From Apodospora peruviana (Eukaryota; Ascomycota; Sordariomycetes; Sordariales; Lasiosphaeriaceae): DNA of 20,869 nt. Of the stretch, positions 9,802-20,224 are shown piece after piece. The notes beneath the pieces were generated by a model. The model saw only the letters and a program-made list of their open reading frames with translations. It had not been told where the DNA came from and did no database searches. The translations under genes and the position numbers were made by a program. The stretch is from the NCBI GenBank assembly GCA_033439685.1, contig JAUEDM010000015.1:1-20869 (forward strand), written 5' to 3'. Each line of letters starts with the position of its first letter. Position 1 is the stretch's first letter.

Positions 9802-10677
9802 GAGAACTTGACCAAGGGGCCCACGTAGCCTCAACCAGCAGATCCTGCTTTAGCTGCTGAAGATAGGACGCTGAACACTTGGAGAATATAAACTCCCAGT
9901 CGATCTGCTAATAATACGGCAAGAGGTGTCGGGTGGTCTAAAGGTGAACTGCACGTGAGGCTCTACCTACACTTCCCGCTTGCCAGAGACTGCCAACAGA
10001 AAATCTGCTGACGATTGTCTCCACTTGCAAAGAATGCAGCCTTGGGCCTCCATTTTCTGACGATGTCAGCCACTCGGGAAACCTCACCGAGGACGAACTC
10101 GATAATTTTCATTTGGACCTTTGTCACTGGATAACGCTGTGGCGGCAGACCGCCTGTTTCCGGGGCTCTGCATGCCGCTGAGCTTGCCCAGTGTAAATGG
10201 TGAAGCAAATCCGATTTTCTCGTCCACGCAGGTGATGCGGAGTCCGGAACTGGGCCGGTATATGACACCGTCAAGAAGCCTCAATCAGTCCTGTCCTGTG
10301 AGAATGACCCGACAGATCTTTCTTGGGATGGGATTGCGCAGGTTGGTTCTTACCACGCTTCGCTCCATGGGCAAACCGCTCTGGTCGAGCTGTTGGCGGA
10401 TGCAGGGACCGTTTTAACGCAAACATAAAAAGTGGACCCCGACAAAAGTGCCTGCAGACAACATAGCAACGATGGATGGATCCAACACAAGTGCCTAACG
10501 CGATGCCGGGGAGCTTTTTTAACTTCAGAGATCTGCGTATTTGGGTTACTAGGTATATAAGATTACGATGACAGCGTATTGCATGCTTATTGCTCCCCAA
10601 CTGACCAGCCGTTCTTCCCATTTTAGTACAACATCACCCACAGAGCTCTGCCGTCACCTAGTCAATTCACCACCATC
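9802..10677. other. Gene-poor stretch with a weak coding relic at 10204-10428
   Basis: Between the LINE fragment and the Clr5 locus I see no intact gene. One plus-strand frame at 10204-10428 stays open for 74 codons and ends with YHASLHGQTALVELLADAG, which has the look of an ankyrin-type repeat (TAxVELLxxAG) but stands alone with no start codon. It may be the tail of a decayed gene. The last 130 bases upstream of 10678 are likely promoter. Confidence 0.35.
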
Positions 10678-13600
10678 ATGATGTCTTCAACCCAACACCA
10701 GTCCCAGAGGCGTACTTCCCAAAGAAACTGGGATCTCCATAGAGACCAAATCACAGATCTGTATATCGAGAAGAAGAAAACCTTAGCAGACGTCATGACG
10801 ATAACGGCGACGGAACACCGTTTCTTTGAAAATGCAACGTAAAGTATTAGTACTCCCCACAAACAGTCTACATTGGAGTTAATCATTGTGTCTTGGGGAG
10901 AAAATGTACAAATCCCGTTTCAAGCTGGTCAAAGCTGATGACGCTGTACACTACTGGCTTGTTAAACACATGCAAAACGACGGGGTGAACAAGCAGCCTG
11001 GAGGGTCCAGGAATGCTACCAATGTTGACTCAATGAAAATTGAGCGATACCTAAGTCGCAATCCACCAGCATTCGTTGAGCGGTTGTCCAAAAAGACATT
11101 GGGTGCTCCTCCAGAGGACGCTCCTGATCATCCAGCTGTTTGCACTTCAACTGTTGGCCTAGAGATTCCAGTGGACGGTGTGACTATAGAAGCCTACCAC
11201 CCTGCCAGTGGTTGGGTGTTACCACCTGAGGGCGGTGTGGCCGCTGAATGGGATAGGTAAGAGAATTCCTCACATTGAACTTGTTTACTTGTCCCTGAGT
11301 ATGTTGACGCTGGGCCCAACCCACAGAATGACCTCGCCAAGTCCTGAAATTGAAGGTTTGAGCGATATGGAAAGGGATGCCTTGAAGGAGATTCGAGGAT
11401 TGGAGATTGGGCTAGAGTTGCTGCACGAGCAAGAAGGTATGCCAATTGAAACCCTAATCACCAAACAGTATCCGGAGAAGCTGACATTTTACTACGTATC
11501 TTGCAGATGATGATGATGATGATGACGACGACGACGACTTTCTCTCTACTCCTGAAGTGGAAACCAGTCCCGGAACATATTTGCCTATACCAGAGGTCCA
11601 CCATGACGTCTGGGATGCTTTACGTCAAGATCATATCCGCCTCTACGGTTTCTCCCCGTCTGATCCTCCAGACTTGAAAAGATTGCTCAGGACTCTGAGA
11701 CCGTCCAAACGTTGTTTGGTTGAGTGTCCCAGGTGCATCATAAGCATCGACGCGGAGTTTCCTGCTGACACCAACTCAATTTTGAGTCATTTTCGATACA
11801 ACCATGTTGGGCGTATCGCATTTGCAGACCAGCAGCACTTGAAACCTCAGCTTTGGAAGATCATCCGGGACCTTATGAACGATCCGAAAGCTGAGGAGAT
11901 CCGGAGGACGCTGAGCCAACAATGCGATGGAACAGTACCGGGTTCAGCAGCTAAAGGCAATCCAGTCAAATCAATCGTGTTGCCCAGTGTCATCCGGTTT
12001 TTGTATCAGCTGAGGGTCACTTTCAATGGCCAGCTGGCATGCATAAGCCCCAAATGCACTTACAACGAGCGTGTTGAGGCATCTCTGTATGGGATTCAGT
12101 CTCGTTTCGAAAACCATCACGCGAACCATATTTTGGACGCCACGACGTCCGAATTAAACTATCATCTTGCCCGCTACGAAGGGGACATTAATCAGCTGCT
12201 GAGAAGAGCGAGCAGTCCCTGAAGCCGAAGCGTTTGTTGCGTCTGGGATTCTCGACGTTTAGCCAGGTGGTCCGCGAAAACGGTCCAACAAATCACGTGG
12301 AGATATTCGCTTTCATGAGCCTGTCCAAAGCTATGTCGATTGTCATGCATGGCCGAGGGGTGAAATTGAAATTTGCACCACGCCTCGAGGACTTCTTCAC
12401 ATGGAAAGCGAAGCTCGAAAACGACGCAGATAAAGAGACATATGACAATCTTGTCGCGGGATGGTTTCACCCTCGATATCTGGATGATCTCCTTCATCTC
12501 TCGCCTTCTTTGCCATCATTTCAGGAACTGAGTAAAAGTTGCATGTCATCTTTGGCGGTACCGCAAACAAGCAATAAATAGTCGGTTACTTCTGCCCAAG
12601 AGGCGATGAACAGATATGTCCTGGAGCTAATGAGGAGCAAGAGTGTCAACAAATGCTTTAACTTTTCGGCCTTCTTACACCTCAAGCAGCCTGAGAATAG
12701 CGCAATCCCGGAGGAAACGTCGTCTTCTTGCCCAATTGCCACCACAGGCAACGGAGATTCTTCTCGGCGAGGTGTTTCTCTCCGCAGTGTTGGTTCGAAT
12801 ATTGCCACTTCTACTGATGATGTGGTACAAGACCGAGAAACCGACTCCCAGGACAGCAAGGAATCTAACCTCGGTCTTAGAGGCACAGTCGTTTTTATTA
12901 TAGCAAATCTCTTTTTGATATGTGAGTTTCAATTACCATATGCTCCTTCGCGGACCTTTTCAATTGCTGATTAAGGTGATAATTCTCAAGTCATCACAGA
13001 ACAAGGTGTTTTCCTCCTCTATCTAGGTGATCCTAAACGCACATGCCAAATATCAGGTCACAGCGCCAATGTCAGGGATATCCTACACGCGGCTGCAGGA
13101 ATGCACGACAAGATTTTCAATCCGATTCTCGAAAGCCAACTTCTAGCGGGTCTCGGGTATATCCTCAATGCTGCAGGCGAGATGCTTGACAGCGCTTCGA
13201 TTTGGCATGTTCAAGATCTAGTTACTCATCTTTTTTCCGCTGCAGAGGTGAGGATCGCTTCTTATCCCCGTTTCCCTTTGTTTCTATTCCTCTCCATCCT
13301 ACATGGTTTGTCTGTGTTAGAACAAAGACTAATGCGTGCATTTGTGTCATGCTTAGACCATACAAGACACTGAACTGCGCACTATGTTCTTCTGGGAGGT
13401 GAACTCCCTAGAGACTAACGTGGTCTCGGGGGCTTTTACGGCTATTTGCAAGACCCATCGACAGAATTGTGTGTTCTATCAAGGGGGCAGGATCCCATTG
13501 CAGGAGCCTCCCAGCGAGTGGAAAGGTGCAAGCGGTATTTGTGCAGTCCGTTGTTGAAGGGAATGGTTACCGACTTTCGTCAACAATCCTGCTCAAGCGA

Positions 13601-13701
13601 TGCTGTGGGTGGTGCCCAAAATTGCGGTACATAGTTGTGGACTATACGAAAATCGGTTCACATTCCAGAGCGAGCTTTCCAATTGGTATTTTCGTATGTG
13701 A
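10678..13701 (+). pseudogene. Clr5-domain protein gene, disrupted (probable pseudogene)
   Basis: Residues about 15-70 match the fungal Clr5 domain (NWDLHRDQITDLYIEKKKTL ... continuing EKMYKSRFK across intron 1); Clr5 is a silencing factor in fission yeast. Core exons are 10678-10838, 10897-11256, 11327-11436 and 11507-12222 (448 residues), but the frame closes only if intron 1 ends in TTGG at 10896 instead of AG; the nearest AG (10900) breaks the frame. An 11-Asp tract starts at the exon 4 acceptor. Two degenerate C2H2-like clusters follow (CPRC...HFRYNH and CISPKC...HHANH). The stop at 12220-12222 appears due to one extra C in 12217-12219: the next frame reads PEAEAFVASGILDV, then an extra T in 12258-12260 shifts again to SQVVRENGPTNHVEIFAF. 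An in-frame TAG (12579-12581) and TGA (13555-13557) interrupt later parts, although either could sit in an intron. Further introns 12922-12975 and 13248-13356 keep a frame open to 13701. A shorter functional product ending at 12222 is possible. Confidence 0.6.
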
Positions 13702-15720
13702 AAGAACGCTGTGAAATCGCAGGGTTATAATCATGCCGCCAGAGACTCGGGGTAGTGCCTGTCACATGCGGTGTTTTGATTGTTTGATGCGTATATGTTA
13801 GCACTGTACAAGCTACAAATAGTCACAAGGAATGCATGACTCTGTATTGCTCAGCCTTGATGAGACTGATGTTGTGAGAAGCACTGCGCAGGGTAGGCTT
13901 TTAGGTGAGTGGCGCGGTTCGTTCAGAGAGAACGCCAGAAAGTTGTATGTAGATTGAATCTTCTGATCAGCGAATTGCTGCCCCAGTACAAAGGTTTACA
14001 GCGCAAAGTAGGTGGTTAGGGACGTAACCAGGACATCTCCTTCCTCTGTCTCCGGTCCCACCGCCATGGCCCAGACTCGAGCCCAGACAGCGGCCCAAAA
14101 GGGTCAGCCATCGTTGATACCAAAGGACCGAGGTACCGCGATAAATATGGATGGCAATAAGGATATTTCGTCCCATTGCCTTCCACTTGAACCTAGCAGG
14201 TCAAACTCGAAGGACCAGTACTCGGATGTGGCGCATTGCTCTCGAGCAATATCAACAGACACCTCGGTAGTCTGCGGTAGATGACCGTGTCGGGCGGCGA
14301 TGCAAGCCACCACCCAAGAGGCGTAACTCTCCGAAACATCAGGTTAACACGAATCCACTGCCGAGACAGACATGACGGTGATGAGATCGTGAGCCCCTTG
14401 GAGCCCGCAGCTCTTCCCTCTGTCTTCATGCAAGGTAGCACCGCGGCAGTCCAAACCGCGTCCCCGTGGTGCTGCAATTGCTTCCACTTTGACGAGCCGT
14501 CTGAATGAGCTCCTTGGAGGGGACCACTCCGGACATAAGCAGGGCCACCCCTTGGCGATTCATGCCCACGCCCGAGGTGCTCAAGCCTTCTTGCCGCTCC
14601 GAATTCCCTCGACCTTGAGCTATTGGCTGATCTTTCGGGAGTCATTTTCAAACTCGTATCATCTACTGCCGCAACCTAGAAGACGGAGCAGTCCGGGTGC
14701 TCATCGCAGACCCGGAAGGCGGCCTCGAGCGCGGGGCTTTCCATGACCGTCCTTTGGCAATCGTCCGAATCGGCGCTGGGAGGAATCCTCTCGAGAAGTG
14801 GCGCAGGAAGCGATTCGCCGCCCGACAAAGTCTTTATTGCGTCAAAACGGGACGACCCCGTGCTGTTTCGGTGCCGACGATACACTTAGATGATCGTAGC
14901 GGCATAGGAGCCCCATGCCAATTTCCCTTTGAAGAATGCCACCTGCGACGACACCATCCTAGCTTCCTGATAACAGGAAGTGGTATATTGCAATCTATCT
15001 AGCGGTATCTTTAACATTTTTCTCTCTTCCTTCAATGCGGAAGCGGCGAAGGAAAATTTCTATGCCGAATCAACAATACACATCAATTCCACATGCTTAC
15101 TTGTTGGCCTGTGCGTTTTCTTGCCCAACTCTCCGCAAAACTTCATCCACCCGACGACCACTGACACCGAACTCCCGCCATCCATCTTCCCGAAAAGGGC
15201 TGATTTACACGACTAGTTCACACCACACCACGACCAAATTCCTGTTCACGGTGCCCACCTGGAGCCTCATATACCGGGATTTGGCATCACGAACCCTGCA
15301 CTTCATGAACTGCCTGGGCTAGATTCTGGGCCTGCAGATTTCGAATTTAGACCCCTGGTCTTCAATGTTTGCGGCTGATGATATCACCAAATGATCAACA
15401 AGAAAATTGCCACACAGGTTGGGCATGCTGGCACAATTTGGTGAGACGAGAACCCTGATAAACCTCCCAGCACTGACGCCGGGAGTTTTCCTGTCCCACA
15501 TCCTGAGACTCTTTTCCTCCTCCATGCTCCACTTGCTTCATTTTTTTTGTTTCGATCCCCTATAATACCAACAGAGCGGTGAAGTATGAAAGCACTGACC
15601 TTGCTCAGCGCCCATCCTGGCCCAGTTCCTGACAACGACACAGAATGAAAATACGAGACTGGAGGATACCACCCGGTTCGCGACACATCACCTGTGCCCC
15701 GCGGGGTGCTGAGTAGTGTC
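13702..15720. other. Gene-poor 2-kb region with two possible coding relics
   Basis: No intact gene was recognised. On the minus strand, a frame around 14325-14105 reads SYASWVVACIAARHGHLP and FDLLGSSGRQWDEISLLPS, stops at TGA, and stays open again afterwards (PFWAAVWARVWAMAV). On the plus strand a frame at 14539-14889 has one internal TAG (14677-14679) and reads MTVLWQSSESALGG and KVFIASKRDDPVLFRCRRY near its end. Both look more protein-like than chance but have no identifiable family or start. 15000-15700 contains short Thr/Ser/Pro-rich frames and a TATAAT-like stretch near 15560, possibly promoter for the downstream gene. Confidence 0.3.
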
Positions 15721-16563
15721 ATGGCCGGCGTGGTATCACCAGCCCATCTGTCCAAGAGGCAGTGCATGTCGGGCGATCTCTACTGCCCGGCAGTCAACTT
15801 CTGCTGCATATCAGGCTATTCCTGTTGCGGCTACGACTTCTGCTGTCCTCCCTCTTATGCCTGTCCTGTGTCGGGACCGTGCTACCTGGATCTGTGTAAG
15901 TACTTACCTTACCTGATTGCTCCTGTTTATCGTAAACGACAGTTGTTGATAGTTGATACCTCGGAAGCGTCACGCCAACGTACGCATCGTACTACTACGT
16001 GACATCGACTTACTTCTCCACCGTCTCGACGTCATCCACGTCATGGGAGACCAGCACCTCGACGAGCTGGAGCACGACGACCACCCACGTCGACGGCGGC
16101 ATGTCGACCTCGACCGTCTGGGTGACCGTCACCTCGTATCAGACTGTCATCTCGACGTCTACGACGTGCAGGACGAGCTACACTACTGTCGGAGATATAG
16201 TCACCTTGACGAGCAGCACGGAGGTGGAAGCGACCACCACGTCCACCATCGTCGATAATGCCAGAGGTGCGACGACCGTGACGTCCACGACTACGGTTGG
16301 CGGTTCTGGTCAGCAGGTAAATATGCCCCCTTTTTTCACCTAACCTGGATTTAGGATGAGAGTGGCTAACGATTGATATGATATAGCAACAGCAGGGAGG
16401 ATTGACACCACCACCAAATAACCAAGATTCGGGTGGGTCTGCTGCGCTGTTCAAGGCGAGTATCATCGATATGGGCATGTCGATCGGCTGCTCGGTCATT
16501 GCGTTGATATTCGGTATCGCGTTCAAGATCTTCAAGTATCGGCGGCAGCAGGCTAAGATGTAA
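15721..16563 (+). CDS. Cys-rich, Ser/Thr-rich single-pass membrane protein
   Basis: Probable cell-surface protein, about 232 residues. The N-terminal 58 residues hold ten cysteines spaced C-x6-C-x5-CC-x5-CC-x4-CC-x5-C-x5-C, reminiscent of half a granulin or hevein-like knot. A Ser/Thr-rich stalk follows (STVSTSSTSWETSTSTSWS and similar), likely O-glycosylated, then a Gln/Pro-rich linker, one membrane span near the end (MSIGCSVIALIFGIAF) and a basic tail (KYRRQQAKM). Intron 2 (16317-16386, branch GCTAAC) is clear. Intron 1 is uncertain: the obvious donor GTAAGT at 15896 has no AG acceptor that keeps the stalk frame open, because a TGA lies at 15954; GTGTAA at 15894 with AAG at 15967 does close the frame. 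The annotated Met lacks a full signal peptide, yet the open frame upstream (VLSSVMAGVVSPAHLSKR) looks like the end of one with a KR processing site, so a 5' exon may be missing. Confidence 0.6.
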
Positions 16564-16827
16564 TCAAATTAAATAACAAATGGACACGGGTTAGGGGCTC
16601 TTGAGAAATACGGGGTTGCTTTTATAGGGAGTATTCCGGTTCAACGAATGGTTAATGATACTAATATCCAACGGGTTCATGCTGAAGATAGGCGCCGGAG
16701 TCTCGGTCTGATGAGTTGTTTTATAGCCATTCCACATTCCCTGTTCGATAATATCCAGTTCCATCCCTTACACCCCGGCCCAATCTATTTATCCGATCGA
16801 AGCATGTGGTATCGAAAAGAGAAATGA

Positions 16828-18988
16828 TCAAAACACCGTACTCCCCCGCCTAACTCGTATCTGCTGCACATCACCCTCCAGCCCAAACCCGTAATAGTAC
16901 CCTCCCCGCTTTATACTCTGCCTCAAGGACGACGCCGACGAAGCCGATAAACCAATCACACTACTCCCGAAACCCTCACCCCTAGCCAACAACCCATACC
17001 CGGCCCTAAGCTTCTTCACATCCTCAGCAACATGCACCGATCCCCCATCGTTCCCATCATCCCCAACTAGGAAGCTTCCATCATGTTTCTCCCATCTAAC
17101 CTTATCCAACGCCGGCCCCCTCGTAGCAGCAACGATACTCGAAAACAACGTATCCCTAACCTTACCCCCCTCCTCCGCGCTTATCGCCATCGCACCGAAA
17201 ACAACCCCGACAAGCGACATCAAGATCGCAATGGTATACACAATCCACAGATCACGCACATTATAGTGGTACATATTCGCCGTCCTGCTCTTCGTGCACG
17301 GATACAAGAACCTCTCGCCGTCGTCCTCGTCCGCGTCGCCATCATCCCCATGTGCAGTCTCAAGTTCCTCGTCCTCGTCGAAGGGCAAAAACGTCTTACC
17401 GCCACCGGACTGCTGATCCGGCTTCGCGGCCCAGACGACTGCCACAAATTGTGGATTACCGAGCATGGACATGATGATTTCCTCGTAGAAATTCTGCACC
17501 AAGCCCGCGAGCCCCGGGCGCGGGAAATAGTTGCTCTTGGGGTCAATCAGCTTGGTCTGGATCGCGTTGGTGTTGGCGACCGGGTTTACGAGCGACCGAT
17601 CCTCCATCTCGATGGTGCCATTCAGAAAATACCGTAGCATGAAGCCGAGAGAATGGTACGCGGCTGTCCGCCTGTAGCGTGCTACGTCTTGCGGGAAAAT
17701 ATAGTTGGATTCGGGATTGGCGGTGACGTTGTCAGCGGTTCCGTCGTCCGCGTCGATGTGAGGTAAATAAGTCGTGTTGACGACCGGCCGCAGGAACGTA
17801 AGGTTGGTCACTTTGGTCGACTGCATCGCGTCTGTATAGTTGAACGTCACGACGTAGTGCGACTCGTAGTTCTCGCAGGCAAAGAGGGACGGGATGAATG
17901 CTGTATCCCAGCCGGGATCGGACGGATTCTGCGGAACGGGTTTCGACGGATCGGCAATGTTCGAATAACCTATCCAGACGACAGGTTCCGTCCGCAAGGC
18001 GCCAAAGTTCTTGGGGTAGGGCGGATCCGAGATCGGTTTCCCGCCAATGCCGACGTCTTTCATTTGGGTCGTTGAGTACTCGCCGCCACTCGTAAAGGCG
18101 TAGTAGCTGTACTTGCCCTTGGGAAGCAAGATGTCGGTGTCGAACGGGGCCGCGATGCTGCCTCCCGATTCTTGAGTTAGGTTGACCGGTTTGGATCCGA
18201 CCCCGGATGCCAGCTCGGTGCACTTGTACGCGGGCGCGGTAAAGTTGATCTCGAAGGTGCAGTTCCAGCCGCTGCCGCAGGTCTCGACCTGCGCGTTCTT
18301 ACGCATGACGGCCTGCTCGAGGAAGGCACCGATGGTGGCGGTGCGCTGGAAGCTCGGGCTCGGCGCCGTGTAATAGTCGAACCAGCCTTCCGGTGGGTCG
18401 GCGCCTTCTGGCTTCGTGGTGTTCCAGAGGGATGCGGGAATCTCGAAGAGCTGGTCGATCCTGGCGGGCTTTCGCCAGTCCGCGGTATCTTCGAAAGAGA
18501 AGTTCAGCGTGCGCACGCCGGGGCAGGTCGTGTTGTGACGATGGTCCGCGGTTCCACGAGCAGGGTGTTGGAGGTCAGGATGACGACCAGCGGCGAGACC
18601 CAAACAAAGACGGCGAGGAGGATGGCGATCCGCGCGTTCTGAACAGCTCCCAGTTGAGCAGCGCGATGAGGTCTTCGGTCGCGGCGAAGAGCGAGTCCAG
18701 CGCGGCGATGCTCATGACGCGCCGGCGCACCGTCGTCCAGACACGCTGCTGGAAGGCCACGATGACGGCAACGCTCAGGCCTGCCTTGGAAGCAAAGGCG
18801 AGCACCGTTCCGTAGCGCAGCATTAGGAACTGATCGTTGGCCGGCTTCCCATTGAGAGAGGCGTAGAAGGCGTGGTGACCGATGGCGCAAGCGAAGCCGA
18901 AGATGAAATAAATGAAACATATTCCAAGCTGGGTTCCATCTCCACTCCCTCTTCCAGAACTTTAGTCGGGATGGTCGCGGGGAATCAT
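16828..18988 (-). pseudogene. Fungal multi-pass glycosylated membrane protein with frame breaks
   Basis: Read on the minus strand, sequence typical of one uncharacterised fungal membrane-protein family continues across three frames. Frame 1 (from about 18988) has a short N-terminus, a TAA at 18964-18962, then spans LGICFIYFIFGFACAIGHHAF and YGTVLAFASKAGLSVAVIV and the segment ALDSLFAATEDLIALLNWEL. Near 18640 the sequence passes to frame 2 (NARIAILLAVFVWVSPLVVI, third span; then SNTLLVEP), and near 18530 to frame 3 (TTCPGVRTLNFSFED) which stays open for about 570 codons to the stop at 16828. Neither break leaves room for an intron; each fits loss of one base. The large extracytoplasmic part has eleven N-glycosylation sequons, followed by an acidic patch (DEDEELE... 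DADEDDGE), a last span (LWIVYTIAILMSLVGVVFGA) and a cytosolic tail. Start is unsure because coding-like sequence extends upstream. The long intact 3' frame suggests either recent loss or sequence error. It converges on the Cys-rich gene (264 bp between stops). Confidence 0.65.
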
Positions 18989-20224
18989 GATCGAAGTAGT
19001 CCCTCCTTTACTGGACGGTGGTGGTGAGCTGCGAGTCGAGGTCCATCGCGACAGGACATGAAAGAAGCCTTTGAGCGGGTTGGGACCGCGGCCGGCGTCT
19101 GGTAGCAGCTTGGCCTTATCGTCCTGGCGGTCAAGTGGTATATGCTGGTACTGCCCTGGACAGGAGGATATGAAGAGGTTGCGTCGTAGGAAGTGTCGGG
19201 AAGTGATCGTCCCATTCTTGTGATACAGACGATAATATCGAGGAGGGATTCCGAGCTTGTTGTGTTATCGTCGCCGGTCCATTCGAGCGGTGGACCTCCC
19301 CGAGCGGATTGACGTCATCTCTCGGCGGACTCGGATCAGGACAAGCGGGTAGATCGGATCACGGTTATTGGTATCGGCATGTTTTGATCTCGCCTTGTCG
19401 CCCGGAAAATACAACTCAGTCAACTCTAGTGCAATACACCCTGTTGCGACGAGGGATAAATGAAATGTGCGGAGGAAATTTAACAGAATAACGAACTTCT
19501 TTGAAAGTTACCTGGTTCTAGAACAATGATGCCGGCCGCTGCGGGTCTCGGCCCTTTCCAGGTTCGGGTGTCAGCCAGCCAGGAGTGGCAGGTTAGCTTG
19601 TGCAACTCGACCAATCCTGAATGGGAGTTGGGCAATGGACACTTCTGAACGTTCAAGTTGGGCCAATCACGTTGATGGATTGACCGCTTCCGACCAGTTG
19701 TGGTGCAGCTGCAGAGCTGAACCTGGAAGTGGGTGCCATGAAAGGAATCGGACGGAACTGGACCTCCCGCAACGCGTGTCCTTAGTCTCGGCCAGTGGTC
19801 GTTACAGAACCAACCAGCGGGAATGACCTGTTGTGGTGCTGTGTGCTTACGGGCTGTCTCTATGGGCTTTCATGTTAGGTTGCGCATCGTTGGTTGTTGG
19901 CTCGGACTTTTTACCTTTAAATACTTTAGGTTTTCTGACCTACTATACTACAGAAGGACCTGAGTTGTTGTATATTGCTTACATATGTCAAGATTCATTT
20001 ATTAAAGTTCATTGTCCTCTGGAAACTATCTGCCCGGGGTATTTTCATGTCCACTTCTACTGCCGTTCATGTCTTAATACATTTGACACGGCCCAAAGGG
20101 CTCAGGGTGAGTCCGGATCCGAGATCCAATTGATTTATGCCTTAGCTGGTACCTTAGCTGGTAATTAAAGAGAGAGGGACATAGAGATGCTCGATCGACC
20201 GCTCGTGCATGGCCTTTTGATCAG
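18989..20224. other. Intergenic region, AT-rich patch near 19900-20010
   Basis: I see no supported gene. Part next to 18988 may be the 5' end of the broken membrane-protein gene (frame reading SPPPSSKGGTTSI just upstream of its Met). CCAAT and its reverse occur several times between 19600 and 19680. An open plus-strand frame at 19833-20168 lacks an ATG at its start and resembles nothing known to me; its AT-rich middle contrasts with the flanks and might be a small insertion. Confidence 0.4.
20140..20163. repeat. Perfect 12-bp tandem duplication
   Basis: The unit ccttagctggta occurs twice head to tail (20140-20151 and 20152-20163). It is short and probably a replication slippage product. Confidence 0.85.

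Noticed and set aside
10331..10414. Ankyrin-repeat protein
   Set aside because: Only one degenerate repeat-like segment is visible, with no start and no second repeat; kept as a weak relic in the intergenic entry.
16041..16535. Minus-strand 164-codon frame opposite the Cys-rich gene
   Set aside because: It is the Arg/Asp/Gly-rich shadow of the Ser/Thr stalk on the other strand.
19833..20168. Possible 111-codon membrane or secreted protein
   Set aside because: It has no ATG at its start, no recognisable motif, and an AT-rich middle with different composition.
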